From the NCBI RefSeq assembly GCF_020564565.1, contig NZ_JAJCTD010000002.1, positions 434,001-498,000 on the forward strand: a stretch of 64,000 bases of DNA, given 5' to 3'. Positions 33,291-41,258 of this stretch are shown one piece after another. Origin of the DNA: Rhodobacter sp. Har01. Lineage in GTDB: Bacteria; Pseudomonadota; Alphaproteobacteria; Rhodobacterales; Rhodobacteraceae. Positions within the stretch are counted from its first letter, which is position 1. Each line of letters opens with the position of its first letter. Below the pieces are notes generated by a model. That model ran no database searches. It was not told where the DNA came from and saw only the letters and a program-made list of their open reading frames with translations. The position numbers and the translations under genes are program-made.

Positions 33291-33501
33291 CAAGCTGATC
33301 TACATGGCGAACCAGATCGCCAAGTTCTTCGAATCGATGCCTGAGGATCAGGCCGTGAAGGGTGTCGCCGGCCATATCAACGACTTCTGGGAGCCGCGGA
33401 TGCGCCGCCAGCTTTTTCAGGTGCTGGATGCCGGCGGGCAGGGCCTGCGGCCAATGGTGGTCGAGGCCGCCAAGGCCATCCGCCGCCCGGCCGAAGCCTA
33501 G
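33280..33501 (+). CDS. fdsD: Formate dehydrogenase delta subunit
   Basis: 73 residues (MSADKLIYMANQIAKFFE ... HINDFWEPRMRRQL), matching the small FdsD family that stabilises the FdsA cofactor-bound complex. It is the last gene of the fdsGBACD operon. Its stop and that of the convergent Memo-AMMECR1 gene overlap in a 4-base CTAG, which reads TAG on both strands. Confidence 0.93.
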   Translation: MSADKLIYMANQIAKFFESMPEDQAVKGVAGHINDFWEPRMRRQLFQVLDAGGQGLRPMVVEAAKAIRRPAEA

Positions 33502-34850
33502 GCTTCGGCGAACCCCTCGGCCCGGAACCGATGAAGCTGCAGGTCGGCCGACCAGAAATCCGCCGGCAACCCCGCCTTGCGCTTGAGCGACCGCAAGAAC
33601 GCGTCAGGCTCCGGAATCTGCTCCCAGACCATCGGCAAGAACAGCCCCCGCCGGCCGGCGGCGGAAAGGATGAGACCGTCCTCACCCGGCACGATCAGCG
33701 AGAGTGCCTCGGCTTCGCTGCCAAAGGCCAGTGGCGCGGCCCGGGTCAGGACAGCGATCTTGAGCCGGGTCTTGGGCCATTCCTGCAAGGTTAGAAACGA
33801 AAACCGGGGATCGGAAAAGGCCGCCTTCTGGGCGTTCTCGATGACGTCGGCGAAGAGCGGCTGGTGCGCGGCAAGCGAGCCGATGCAGCCCCGCAGTTCA
33901 CCGTCCAGCGTCAGTGTCACAAAGCTGGCGGCCTGGGTGTGAAGGGGGGGCGCAAAGGATTCGGCCGCGATCCCGGGAGACCGGTCGCGGGTTAGGCGGA
34001 CATCGATGGCCTGACGGGCCACGCGCAACAGCGTTGCCCGGTGGCTGGCCGAGAAGATCGGGTCGTCCAGGCCGAAGAAGGCCCAGGCGCCGTAGCCCAC
34101 CACGCGCAACCGGTCGCCCGAAGTCTTGGCGCTGTTGCCCAGGCCCAACCGGAGCGGACGGCTGGCTCGCCCAGCCTTGGAGGCCAACCAGCCGGCAATT
34201 CCCCGCGCACCGCAGGCGTGAGCGCCGTCAAGACCCGTCGTCTCGGCCCGCTCGATCATCCGCGCCGTCTCGGCATCGCGCAGGCGGGCCGCGGTGTCGG
34301 TCAGGAAGTGGCTCAGGTCCGACGACAGGACGAAAAGCGTCTGCCCGTCGTCCAACCGGTCGATGGTGGCGGCGACAAGGCTCGTCGGCACATCGCCCAG
34401 CACCAGCGGGACCACAGGCAGACCGGGCCAGCGGCAGGCGATGAACGGGAGCTGGGTTTCGATCCCGTGTTCATTGTCATGCGCGGCGTCCAGTTCCCCG
34501 GCTAGGCCCGCCGAGACCAATCTGGCGCAGGCGGCGCGGTCGATGGGCAGGCGGCCGAGCGGCGTGTCAAAGCCAGCCTGTGACGGGAAGGCGATACCGC
34601 TGAAGGCATGCCGGTGTGAGGGTGACAGGACCACGGCGCGCGCCGGCACACCGGTCACGGCCGCAAAGGACAGCCCCGCGTAGCGCACGGAATAGGCGTA
34701 TCCGGCATGAGCAGAGACGATTGCGCGGGGGCTGACTCCGGCGGTCTGGCCGGCGCCGCCGGTGAGGGCCTGTTCGACCGCTGTCCGCAAGGCAGCCGGA
34801 TCGGACGGAAAGAAAGACCCGGCAAAGTGCAGTCTTCGCAGGGAATCCAT
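33498..34850 (-). CDS. AmmeMemoRadiSam proteins B and A fused (Memo-AMMECR1)
   Basis: 450 residues from the ATG at 34850. The N-terminal ~265 residues are the MEMO fold, related to class III extradiol dioxygenases, with candidate metal histidines in SAHAGYAYSVRYAG, SPSHRHAF and DNEHGIETQLPF, and VLSSDLSHF. About 275-450 is an AMMECR1 domain with its hallmark LRGCIGSL, followed by SDPRFSFLTLQEWPKTRLKIAVLT. The two are separate genes in many organisms. Their human homologues are MEMO1 and AMMECR1; the bacterial reaction is not established to my knowledge. Divergent from the radical SAM partner across 92 bases. Confidence 0.92.
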   Translation of the reverse strand: MDSLRRLHFAGSFFPSDPAALRTAVEQALTGGAGQTAGVSPRAIVSAHAGYAYSVRYAGLSFAAVTGVPARAVVLSPSHRHAFSGIAFPSQAGFDTPLGRLPIDRAACARLVSAGLAGELDAAHDNEHGIETQLPFIACRWPGLPVVPLVLGDVPTSLVAATIDRLDDGQTLFVLSSDLSHFLTDTAARLRDAETARMIERAETTGLDGAHACGARGIAGWLASKAGRASRPLRLGLGNSAKTSGDRLRVVGYGAWAFFGLDDPIFSASHRATLLRVARQAIDVRLTRDRSPGIAAESFAPPLHTQAASFVTLTLDGELRGCIGSLAAHQPLFADVIENAQKAAFSDPRFSFLTLQEWPKTRLKIAVLTRAAPLAFGSEAEALSLIVPGEDGLILSAAGRRGLFLPMVWEQIPEPDAFLRSLKRKAGLPADFWSADLQLHRFRAEGFAEA

Positions 34851-34942
34851 GGCAATCTTCTCGCCGCCGTTGAAACAGCGCCATTCTATGCGCATCTCAT
34901 GCAGGTGCAACGTCTGTGCGGGCGGTGAAGCCTGCTGAACCC

Positions 34943-35962
34943 ATGACCGAATATCCTCATACGGCCCGTCACTGGTCAGCCAAGACCGGAGAAGACCGGC
35001 TGGTCTGTGAGCTGTGCCCGCGGCTATGTGAACTGGGCCCCGGCCAACGTGGCCTGTGCTTCGTGCGCAAGCGCGAGGGGCAGCGGATCGTGCTGGAAAC
35101 CTACGGCCGGTCGTCCGGCTTTTGTATCGACCCGATCGAGAAGAAGCCGCTGAACCACTTCCTGCCCGGCACCCCGGTGTTGTCCTTCGGCACGGCGGGC
35201 TGCAATCTGGCCTGCAAGTTCTGCCAGAACCACGAAATCTCGAAAAGCCGCGAGGTCGACAGCCTGTCGGCCGAGGCCAGCCCCGAGATGATCGCCAATG
35301 CCGCTCGGAACGCCGGCGCGGCCTCGATTGCCTTTACCTACAATGACCCGGTGATCTTTCACGAATATGCCATCGACATCGCGCTGGCGGCGCATGCCCG
35401 TGGCGTGCGCTCGGTGGCGGTGACGGCGGGCTACATCAGCCCGAAGCCGCGGGAAGAGTTCTTTGCGGCAATGGATGCCGCGAACATCGACCTCAAGGCC
35501 TTTTCCGAAGAGTTCTACCACAAGGTCACCGCCTCGCACCTGGCGCCGGTGCTGGAAACCATCGACTACGTGGTGAACCAGACCCGCTGCTGGGTGGAAC
35601 TCACGACACTTCTGATTCCCGGCCTGAACGACAGCCCGGCCGAAATCGAAAAGATGTGCGGATGGATCCTTGATCGTCTCGGTCCCGATGTCCCGCTGCA
35701 TTTCAGCGCGTTCCATCCCGATCACCGGATGATGGAGATTCCCCGCACCCCGGCTGCAACACTACATGCGGCGCGGGATCGGGCGAAGGGCATGGGTCTG
35801 CGGCACGTCTATCTGGGCAACCTGCATGCCCCGGACGCTCAGTCCAGCTTCTGTTCCGGATGCGGGGCCAAGGTCATCGGTCGCGATGGATATGTGCTGA
35901 GTCATTGGCACCTGACCGGGCAGGGGGGTGCCGCAGCTGCGGCACCCCCCTGCCCGGTGTGA
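34943..35962 (+). CDS. amrS: AmmeMemoRadiSam system radical SAM enzyme
   Basis: 339 residues from the ATG at 34943. An N-terminal ribbon has cysteines in CELCPRLCELGPGQRGLC. The radical SAM cluster motif is CNLACKFCQN, and NDPVIFHEYAIDIALAAHARGV and YISPKPREEF belong to this subfamily, which resembles pyruvate-formate-lyase activases. A C-terminal cysteine pair (SFCSGCGAKVIGRDGY) may bind another metal. The last ~15 residues (TGQGGAAAAAPPCPV) are encoded by one arm-to-arm pass of a perfect 44-bp palindrome, so this tail is probably not functional protein. It is divergent from the Memo-AMMECR1 gene. Confidence 0.92.
   Translation: MTEYPHTARHWSAKTGEDRLVCELCPRLCELGPGQRGLCFVRKREGQRIVLETYGRSSGFCIDPIEKKPLNHFLPGTPVLSFGTAGCNLACKFCQNHEISKSREVDSLSAEASPEMIANAARNAGAASIAFTYNDPVIFHEYAIDIALAAHARGVRSVAVTAGYISPKPREEFFAAMDAANIDLKAFSEEFYHKVTASHLAPVLETIDYVVNQTRCWVELTTLLIPGLNDSPAEIEKMCGWILDRLGPDVPLHFSAFHPDHRMMEIPRTPAATLHAARDRAKGMGLRHVYLGNLHAPDAQSSFCSGCGAKVIGRDGYVLSHWHLTGQGGAAAAAPPCPV
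35915..35958. repeat. Perfect 44-bp palindrome at the 3' end of amrS
   Basis: Two 22-base arms, with no unpaired centre, meet between 35936 and 35937 (core CCGCAGCTGCGG, outer GGGCAGGGGGG). It lies inside the reading frame and ends one base before the stop codon. As RNA it makes an extremely stable stem, probably the terminator or 3' stabiliser of amrS, although no U-run follows. It could also act on the convergent gene that ends at 36081. Confidence 0.85.
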
Positions 35963-36080
35963 TCGAGGGGCCGCCCGGCACCTGGGGCGCCAAGCGGCAG
36001 CCGGTCCGGATTGTTGCCTGAAAGATCAAGGCCGTGCAGGCCTTCTGCTTTTGCATGCGGACCCTGGCCGCCGGATGGCC

Positions 36081-36839
36081 TCAGGGCCGGGCCACGGTTC
36101 CGTTCAGCTTCTCCAGAACGGCATCGCAGGCAGAGGCCCAGGCGGTTCCCATCGCGTGGCCAACCAACACCTGCAGCCCGCGTTCGGTGATCCCGCCGGG
36201 TGTCACCAGATCGTGCAGCAGATCGGGCATCGGCTGCCGGGTCTGGGCGGCCAGTGCGCCGGCCGCAGCGAAGGTCAGGGCGTTCAGGCGCCGCGCGATG
36301 GCGGCGTCCAGGCCCTGTGCCGCGGACCAGTCTGCGGTCTGACGGATCAGGTCCAGCGTCCAGCCGTAGACCGCCGCGGAAACGGTGGCGACCTGGAAGT
36401 CGGCCTCGCCGGGCAGCGGGATCACCGGCCCGAAGGCTTCGACCACCCGTCGGGCCTCGGCCAGGTCGGGGAAGCAGACGGTCGGGCTGGCACCGATCTC
36501 GGCCGCAGTCATCGGCATGATCCGCATCGCCTTGGCCGGATGCACCGGCAGATGCGCCAGCGGTACGCCGGCACAGGCCGAGACCAGGACCTGGCCCGCC
36601 CGCCAGGGCAGGCCCGTGACTGCGGCGGGGGCATCCGCCGGCCGGACCGCCAGCAGCACCAGCTTGGTCCGCGCCACCAGATCGGCATTGTCTTGCGCCA
36701 GCGCGTGGCCATAGCGCGCCGACATCTCGACCGCGCGCCCGCGGGGCGAAAGGACCACGTCTTCGGCCGCAAACCCGGCCCGCTGCAGCCCCGCCAGAAG
36801 CGACGCGGCCAGATGCCCGACCCCCAGGATTCCCAGCAT
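36081..36839 (-). CDS. Pyrroline-5-carboxylate reductase-like oxidoreductase
   Basis: 252 residues from the ATG at 36839. The N-terminal Rossmann domain opens MLGILGVGHLAASLLAGLQRAG and resembles ProC, with VLLAVRPADAPA and MRIMPMTAAEIGASPTV; the last is close to the ProC RVMPNTPA segment. The C-terminal ~110 residues form the helical dimerisation domain, but the usual P5CR signature is diverged (LLHDLVTPGGITERGLQVL keeps TPGG-T). It may reduce a cyclic imine other than proline's. It is divergent from a cobalamin-binding protein across 109 bases, which suggests a shared pathway. The gene name proC is withheld. Confidence 0.78.
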   Translation of the reverse strand: MLGILGVGHLAASLLAGLQRAGFAAEDVVLSPRGRAVEMSARYGHALAQDNADLVARTKLVLLAVRPADAPAAVTGLPWRAGQVLVSACAGVPLAHLPVHPAKAMRIMPMTAAEIGASPTVCFPDLAEARRVVEAFGPVIPLPGEADFQVATVSAAVYGWTLDLIRQTADWSAAQGLDAAIARRLNALTFAAAGALAAQTRQPMPDLLHDLVTPGGITERGLQVLVGHAMGTAWASACDAVLEKLNGTVARP

Positions 36840-36948
36840 GTCATTCCCCCGCCAATACCGCAGCTTCGCGGCCGCCCCGGCGCGAGGCAAGGGCTGGATT
36901 TGTGGCTGCGGCCGGTTATCCTGCCGCGACCGCAGCCCAGGCCCGGCC

Positions 36949-38721
36949 ATGTCCTCGCCCGCCCCGATCACCGATCCGCGCCTGACCCCCGGCCGGGACC
37001 TGCTGGCCCGCGGCACCGCGCTTGCCCGCGACTGGCGGGTCGGACCGTGCCCGTTCCTGGCCGAAAAGGCCGTGGCCAGCGAGGCGGACTGGAAGCGCCG
37101 CTCCGCCGGTCGCATCATGCAGCATGCCCATATCGGCTTTCGCAATGCAGATCGTTCGGTCTGGGCAATCGCCGAGGTGCAGGCGCAGTGCCGCAAGGCA
37201 GGGGTCGAGGTTGACCGCTTCGGCATCACGCTGGACTGGTCCATGGGCTATCCCGGCGCCCTGCGCGCCAAGGCCACCCGCGGTACCGGCATTGTGCTGG
37301 CCGGCCCCGAGGATTTCGCCCGCATCACCCACGCCTCTTCGGCGGCGGCGCATTTCGGCGACTTCATGCTGGGCTTGCCCGGCGCGGTGGAAAACACCTG
37401 TGCGGCGCTTGCGGCCGGGGCGACCTCGGTCGGCAATCTGGGGCAGTATTTCACCTTTCGGCTGCCTCATTGGGACGACGACGTCGCCACGACCGAGGCC
37501 ACCGTCACCGCCCTGGGCCTGATCGCGGCCCAAGAGGCCGAAGTGTTGGCGCATTCCAATCTGGATGACGGCTTTGCCGGGCTGTTTCAGGACATGGCTT
37601 CGGCGCTGGGTATGGTGCTGGTGGAAAAGCACATCGTCGAGGGGCTGATCGGCGCGCCGCTGGCGCATTGCTACGGCCACCACTTCAGCGATCCGCTGTC
37701 GCGCGTGGCCTTCCACGCTGCGCTGGCGCGGGTGTCGGACACGCCCGGGACGATGATCTTTGGCAACACCGTCGCCTACCAGGGCAGCGCGGCGGCGAAC
37801 TACGCCAGCCTGGCCAGCTATCTTCTGGCGGACCTGCTGGCATTGGGGCGCTGGCCGACGGGTCACGCGGTCAACCCGGTTCCGGTGACCGAGAACCTGC
37901 GCATCCCCGATGTCGAAGAGATCATTGACGCGCAGCGCTTTGCCCACCGCCTAGCCCAGCACGCCCGGTTGCACGCGCCGGTCTTCGACTGGGCCAAGGT
38001 CGAGTCGATGGCAGACCGGCTGGTTGCGGGCGGCCGGCGCTTTGCCGCCTCTCTGCTTGCCGGGCTGGCCGACCGTGGCGTGCCGGTCGATGATCCGGCC
38101 GCACTGCTGCTGGCGCTCCGGCGGCTGGGGCCGCGGCGGATCGAGGCCCTGTTCGGCCCGGGCGTCGCGGCGCCCAAGGGGCGACTGCCGGTGGTGCCGG
38201 CGGAATGGGCGCGCGAGCTGGACGAGAAGGCGGCGCAATGGGTGGCGGCGCAGACCCCGTTGCCGCGGCCGCTGCGGGTGTGCCTGGGCACGACCGACGT
38301 GCATGAGCATGGCAAGTATCTGGTCGGGCAGGCGATGGAGGGTATCGGCGCCCGACTGATCGACGGTGGTGTCAGCGTTGACCCAGAGACCCTGGTCGAG
38401 ATCGCCCTGGCGGCCGGGGCCGAGGTCCTGGCGATCAGCACCTACAACGGGATTGCGCTCAGCTATGCCCGGGCCGTGCTGGCCACATTGCGCCAGCGCG
38501 GATCAAGCCTTCCGGTGCTGATCGGCGGCAAGCTGAACCAGGTCCCGGCGGAGTCGAACTCCGGCTTGCCGGTGGATGTCTCGGGTGATCTGGCCGGCCT
38601 GGGTTGCCGGCCCTGCCAGTCGCTGGACGACATGCTTGCCGCACTTCAGGGCCTGCCCGAGACCCCTGTTCCAGCCCCAGCGCCAGCAGACACAGGGCCC
38701 GAGGGGTCCGCGCAACCTTGA
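36949..38721 (+). CDS. Cobalamin-binding protein with mutase-like N-terminal region, function unknown
   Basis: 590 residues from the ATG at 36949. The C-terminal ~140 residues are a B12-binding Rossmann domain with the base-off/His-on signature D450-V-H452-E-H-G455, then LAISTYNG and VLIGGKLN. The N-terminal ~380 residues look like an alpha/beta barrel (FGITLDWSMGYPGALRAK, GATSVGNLGQYFTF, HCYGHHFSDPLS, GNTVAYQGSAAANYAS), the layout of cobalamin-dependent carbon-skeleton or amino mutases, but match no mutase I can name. Barrel and B12 domain lie in one chain. A short Pro/Ala-rich tail ends it. An adenosylcobalamin mutase or a methyl-transfer protein are both possible. Confidence 0.7.
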   Translation: MSSPAPITDPRLTPGRDLLARGTALARDWRVGPCPFLAEKAVASEADWKRRSAGRIMQHAHIGFRNADRSVWAIAEVQAQCRKAGVEVDRFGITLDWSMGYPGALRAKATRGTGIVLAGPEDFARITHASSAAAHFGDFMLGLPGAVENTCAALAAGATSVGNLGQYFTFRLPHWDDDVATTEATVTALGLIAAQEAEVLAHSNLDDGFAGLFQDMASALGMVLVEKHIVEGLIGAPLAHCYGHHFSDPLSRVAFHAALARVSDTPGTMIFGNTVAYQGSAAANYASLASYLLADLLALGRWPTGHAVNPVPVTENLRIPDVEEIIDAQRFAHRLAQHARLHAPVFDWAKVESMADRLVAGGRRFAASLLAGLADRGVPVDDPAALLLALRRLGPRRIEALFGPGVAAPKGRLPVVPAEWARELDEKAAQWVAAQTPLPRPLRVCLGTTDVHEHGKYLVGQAMEGIGARLIDGGVSVDPETLVEIALAAGAEVLAISTYNGIALSYARAVLATLRQRGSSLPVLIGGKLNQVPAESNSGLPVDVSGDLAGLGCRPCQSLDDMLAALQGLPETPVPAPAPADTGPEGSAQP

Positions 38722-38771
38722 AGAGCTGCCCCGGGCGCGGCCTCCTTGGGTCTGAGCGGCGCGTGGCGGCC

Positions 38772-39434
38772 TCAGCTGTCGGTCTTCACCAGCGACGGGT
38801 CTTCCTGGCGCAAGTAGGCCTCTTGCTCGGGAGTCAGGGTGACCCGCTCAAAGCCGGTGATCATCGGACGCACATGCTCGCGGAAGCCATGGCCGATGGT
38901 CAGCAGATAGACATGGACGACCACGAAGCTGGCAATGGCGAATGCCGCCAGAAGATGGATGTTCGCCACCACCCAGAGGCCCCAGCCCGATGTGTCGGCA
39001 TCGTCCCACAGCGCATAGCCCAGATAGGCCAGCCCACTGATCCAGATGGCCGGGAACAGCACGGTCTTCAGCGCCAGGTAGGCCAACGCCTGCAGCGGAT
39101 TGTGGCGGCGCCTGAGAATCTTGCGGTACGGGTGCTGTTCGCCATGGAAAACACCGTAGGCGTAGAACCGCAGCACCTTCCACAACCCCATCTGGCTGGG
39201 CAGGAACTGCTTCCAGGCCCCGGTTGTGAACAGCCAGAAGGTGGCGAAGGCCCACAGCAGCAACAGCGCCAGCGCCACGGCCGAATGCAGCACCACCGCC
39301 AGCTGGAAGGGCATCAGCGTGTGCAACCCCATGACGCGCGCGCCAGTGAAAAACAGAAGCAGGATCGAGCCGGCCTGGCTCCAGTGCCACAGACGGTTGA
39401 ACCTTGTGTAGACCTTGACTTCACGCTCAGCCAT
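38772..39434 (-). CDS. Membrane cytochrome b subunit, partner of the octaheme cytochrome
   Basis: A 220-residue di-heme cytochrome b of the thiosulfate reductase/formate dehydrogenase/Ni-Fe hydrogenase type. Four hydrophobic segments carry histidines: RFNRLWHWSQAGSILLLFF, LAVVLHSAVALALLLLW, ANIHLLAAFAIASFVVVHVYL. It would oxidise quinol and pass electrons to the periplasmic octaheme protein encoded just upstream. Its start overlaps the end of that gene by 8 bases. It converges with the cobalamin gene across a short gap. Confidence 0.87.
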   Translation of the reverse strand: MAEREVKVYTRFNRLWHWSQAGSILLLFFTGARVMGLHTLMPFQLAVVLHSAVALALLLLWAFATFWLFTTGAWKQFLPSQMGLWKVLRFYAYGVFHGEQHPYRKILRRRHNPLQALAYLALKTVLFPAIWISGLAYLGYALWDDADTSGWGLWVVANIHLLAAFAIASFVVVHVYLLTIGHGFREHVRPMITGFERVTLTPEQEAYLRQEDPSLVKTDS

Positions 39435-41079
39435 GGTCGCCTCCCTTGCCGCTTTGCCCGCCCGCCCTTGCGACAACCCGCAGGAACCCGTGGCCAACGA
39501 CCCCCAGCGCGGCCAGGCCCAGAAGGACCAGCCCCGCCAGCCCGCCCGGAGGCAGGCCGGTGCCGGGAATGTGGATGCCCTGGATTCCCGCCAGCCGCCC
39601 GGCGCGCGCGTGGCAGGATTCGCAGGCCAGCGCCTGATCGGCCGGCGCCACCATGTGGGCAATGGGCCAATACATCACCGTATCGACGAATTCGAACTTG
39701 CCCGAATAGGGCTGGCCGACATAGGACATCGCCGCCGCGATCGACTTGTCCCAATCGAAGTTGGTCCAGAAGGCGGTGTCGGTCTCGGGGCCGTAGACGT
39801 GGTTGAAGAGCAGCGTCTTCAATTCGGGGTCGAAGGCCTGCTTGCCGACCATCCGCTTGAACGGCCAGATCCGCGCGCCCGGATCGCTGGCCGACCCGCC
39901 GATGCGGTTCACCTCAAGCGGGCCGTCCAGGTCGAAGGTCTCGCCCGGAAGCGTGTATTCCACCTGCCCGTTGAACCAGGCGTAATAGGGCACCACGTTT
40001 TCACCCCATTCGAAACTGCCCTTGGTGGACAGGTAGGTATGCAGGTGCTTGCCGTCCGACTGGGTGAAGTCCTCTTCGGCAAAGGGCTTGCCGTTCCTGA
40101 GCTTGCCGGCGGTCGACCAGTCCCACAAGGTCTTGGTCGCCACCCCGCCCCGGGCGAATTCCGGGATGTGGCAGGTCTGGCAGGCGACGCGGTCGGTGTG
40201 ATCGTTCAGCTTCATCCCCACCGGCGTGACCGAGTGCGGCCGGTTGCTGTGGCAGCTTTCACAGGTCGCCACGTCGCGGCGCTGGCCCAACAGGTGCGGA
40301 TCGGCCTCGTCCTTGGCCACCACGTTGTAGCGCGAGCCGGCCAGCGCATGCCGGTTCGAGACGTGGCAGGACTCGCAGGTGAAGTTCTCGCCGTCAGGCG
40401 ACATGTGGACATCGGTCGACAGGGCCGGGCTGATCAGTGCCGACGACAGGTCGCCGTGCTTCACGTTGTCGCCACCTCCGCCGTAGAAATGGCACGAGCC
40501 GCAGTTGTCCCGCCCCGGCATCCCGACCGAGCGCGCGGCCTTTGCAAGATCAACGACAACGGCATCCTTGCCGGTGATCGTCTTGGCCTTGGGCGCAACC
40601 GGAAACAGCGGCGGGTTGCCTGCCTTGTTGTCCAGCTTGGAGTATTGCCCCGAGCGGTCATGGCAGGCCAGGCAATCCACCCGGGTCGGGTCGGCGGGGG
40701 CCGCGACGCGGGTGTCCTCCCAGCCATAGCCGGCATGGCACGAGGTGCAGCGCGTCTCGTTCACCGAGACGTTGCCGCAGAACGAGTTGATGACGTTCTT
40801 CTTGCCCAGAATCTGCCCGGTCACCGGATGGGAGTAGTCCCAGGTCCAGTGGATCGTGTGCATGACTTGATCGCCGGCCTCGGTGTGGCAACTGAGGCAG
40901 GCCTTGGTGACTTCGGGGCCTGAAGTGAACGGACCCTTCAGCGCCTCGAGCTTCGAGTGATCAGCGGTGCTGTCACTGCCCGGCAGGGCCGGCGCTTCCT
41001 CAGCCAGGGCAGCCCCGATCAGCGGCAGAACCGCGACCAGCCCCCAGGCCCGCCGAAGTGTGCGGACTAGACCCGGCAT
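39427..41079 (-). CDS. Octaheme cytochrome c (tetrathionate reductase-like)
   Basis: 550 residues from the ATG at 41079, with GGAGGAGG upstream. A signal peptide is followed by eight CxxCH motifs: CLSCH, CTSCH, CLACH, CGSCH, CESCH twice, CQTCH and CESCH. The spacing and long tail between hemes 7 and 8 match the octaheme tetrathionate reductase family, whose Shewanella member also reduces nitrite and hydroxylamine. Unlike soluble members it ends in a membrane segment (GLVLLGLAALGVVGHGFL), anchoring it beside the cytochrome b. The physiological acceptor is not established by the sequence. A palindrome lies 67 bases upstream. Confidence 0.87.
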   Translation of the reverse strand: MPGLVRTLRRAWGLVAVLPLIGAALAEEAPALPGSDSTADHSKLEALKGPFTSGPEVTKACLSCHTEAGDQVMHTIHWTWDYSHPVTGQILGKKNVINSFCGNVSVNETRCTSCHAGYGWEDTRVAAPADPTRVDCLACHDRSGQYSKLDNKAGNPPLFPVAPKAKTITGKDAVVVDLAKAARSVGMPGRDNCGSCHFYGGGGDNVKHGDLSSALISPALSTDVHMSPDGENFTCESCHVSNRHALAGSRYNVVAKDEADPHLLGQRRDVATCESCHSNRPHSVTPVGMKLNDHTDRVACQTCHIPEFARGGVATKTLWDWSTAGKLRNGKPFAEEDFTQSDGKHLHTYLSTKGSFEWGENVVPYYAWFNGQVEYTLPGETFDLDGPLEVNRIGGSASDPGARIWPFKRMVGKQAFDPELKTLLFNHVYGPETDTAFWTNFDWDKSIAAAMSYVGQPYSGKFEFVDTVMYWPIAHMVAPADQALACESCHARAGRLAGIQGIHIPGTGLPPGGLAGLVLLGLAALGVVGHGFLRVVARAGGQSGKGGDHG

Positions 41080-41145
41080 TTCTCGTTCCTCCTCCCCGGG
41101 CTGGCCGCATGGCGGACCGTCCCGGGCATTCCCCTTCTTCACATT

Positions 41146-41163
41146 AACGTATTTGAATGCGTT
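41146..41163. promoter_or_regulatory. Palindrome upstream of the octaheme cytochrome gene
   Basis: AACGTATT-TG-AATGCGTT, an 18-base dyad with one mismatch per arm, 67 bases before the start. It is operator-like and vaguely resembles NO-responsive NsrR sites, but the half-site spacing differs by one base. Regulator unknown. Confidence 0.4.
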
Positions 41164-41258
41164 TGACTATCACCTCGGACCGATGCCAATCGTCGCATCC
41201 AACCGGTTCTCGGCCGGGCGCCATGGTCCCCTGGCGACAGCAGCCGGCACAGACCAGG

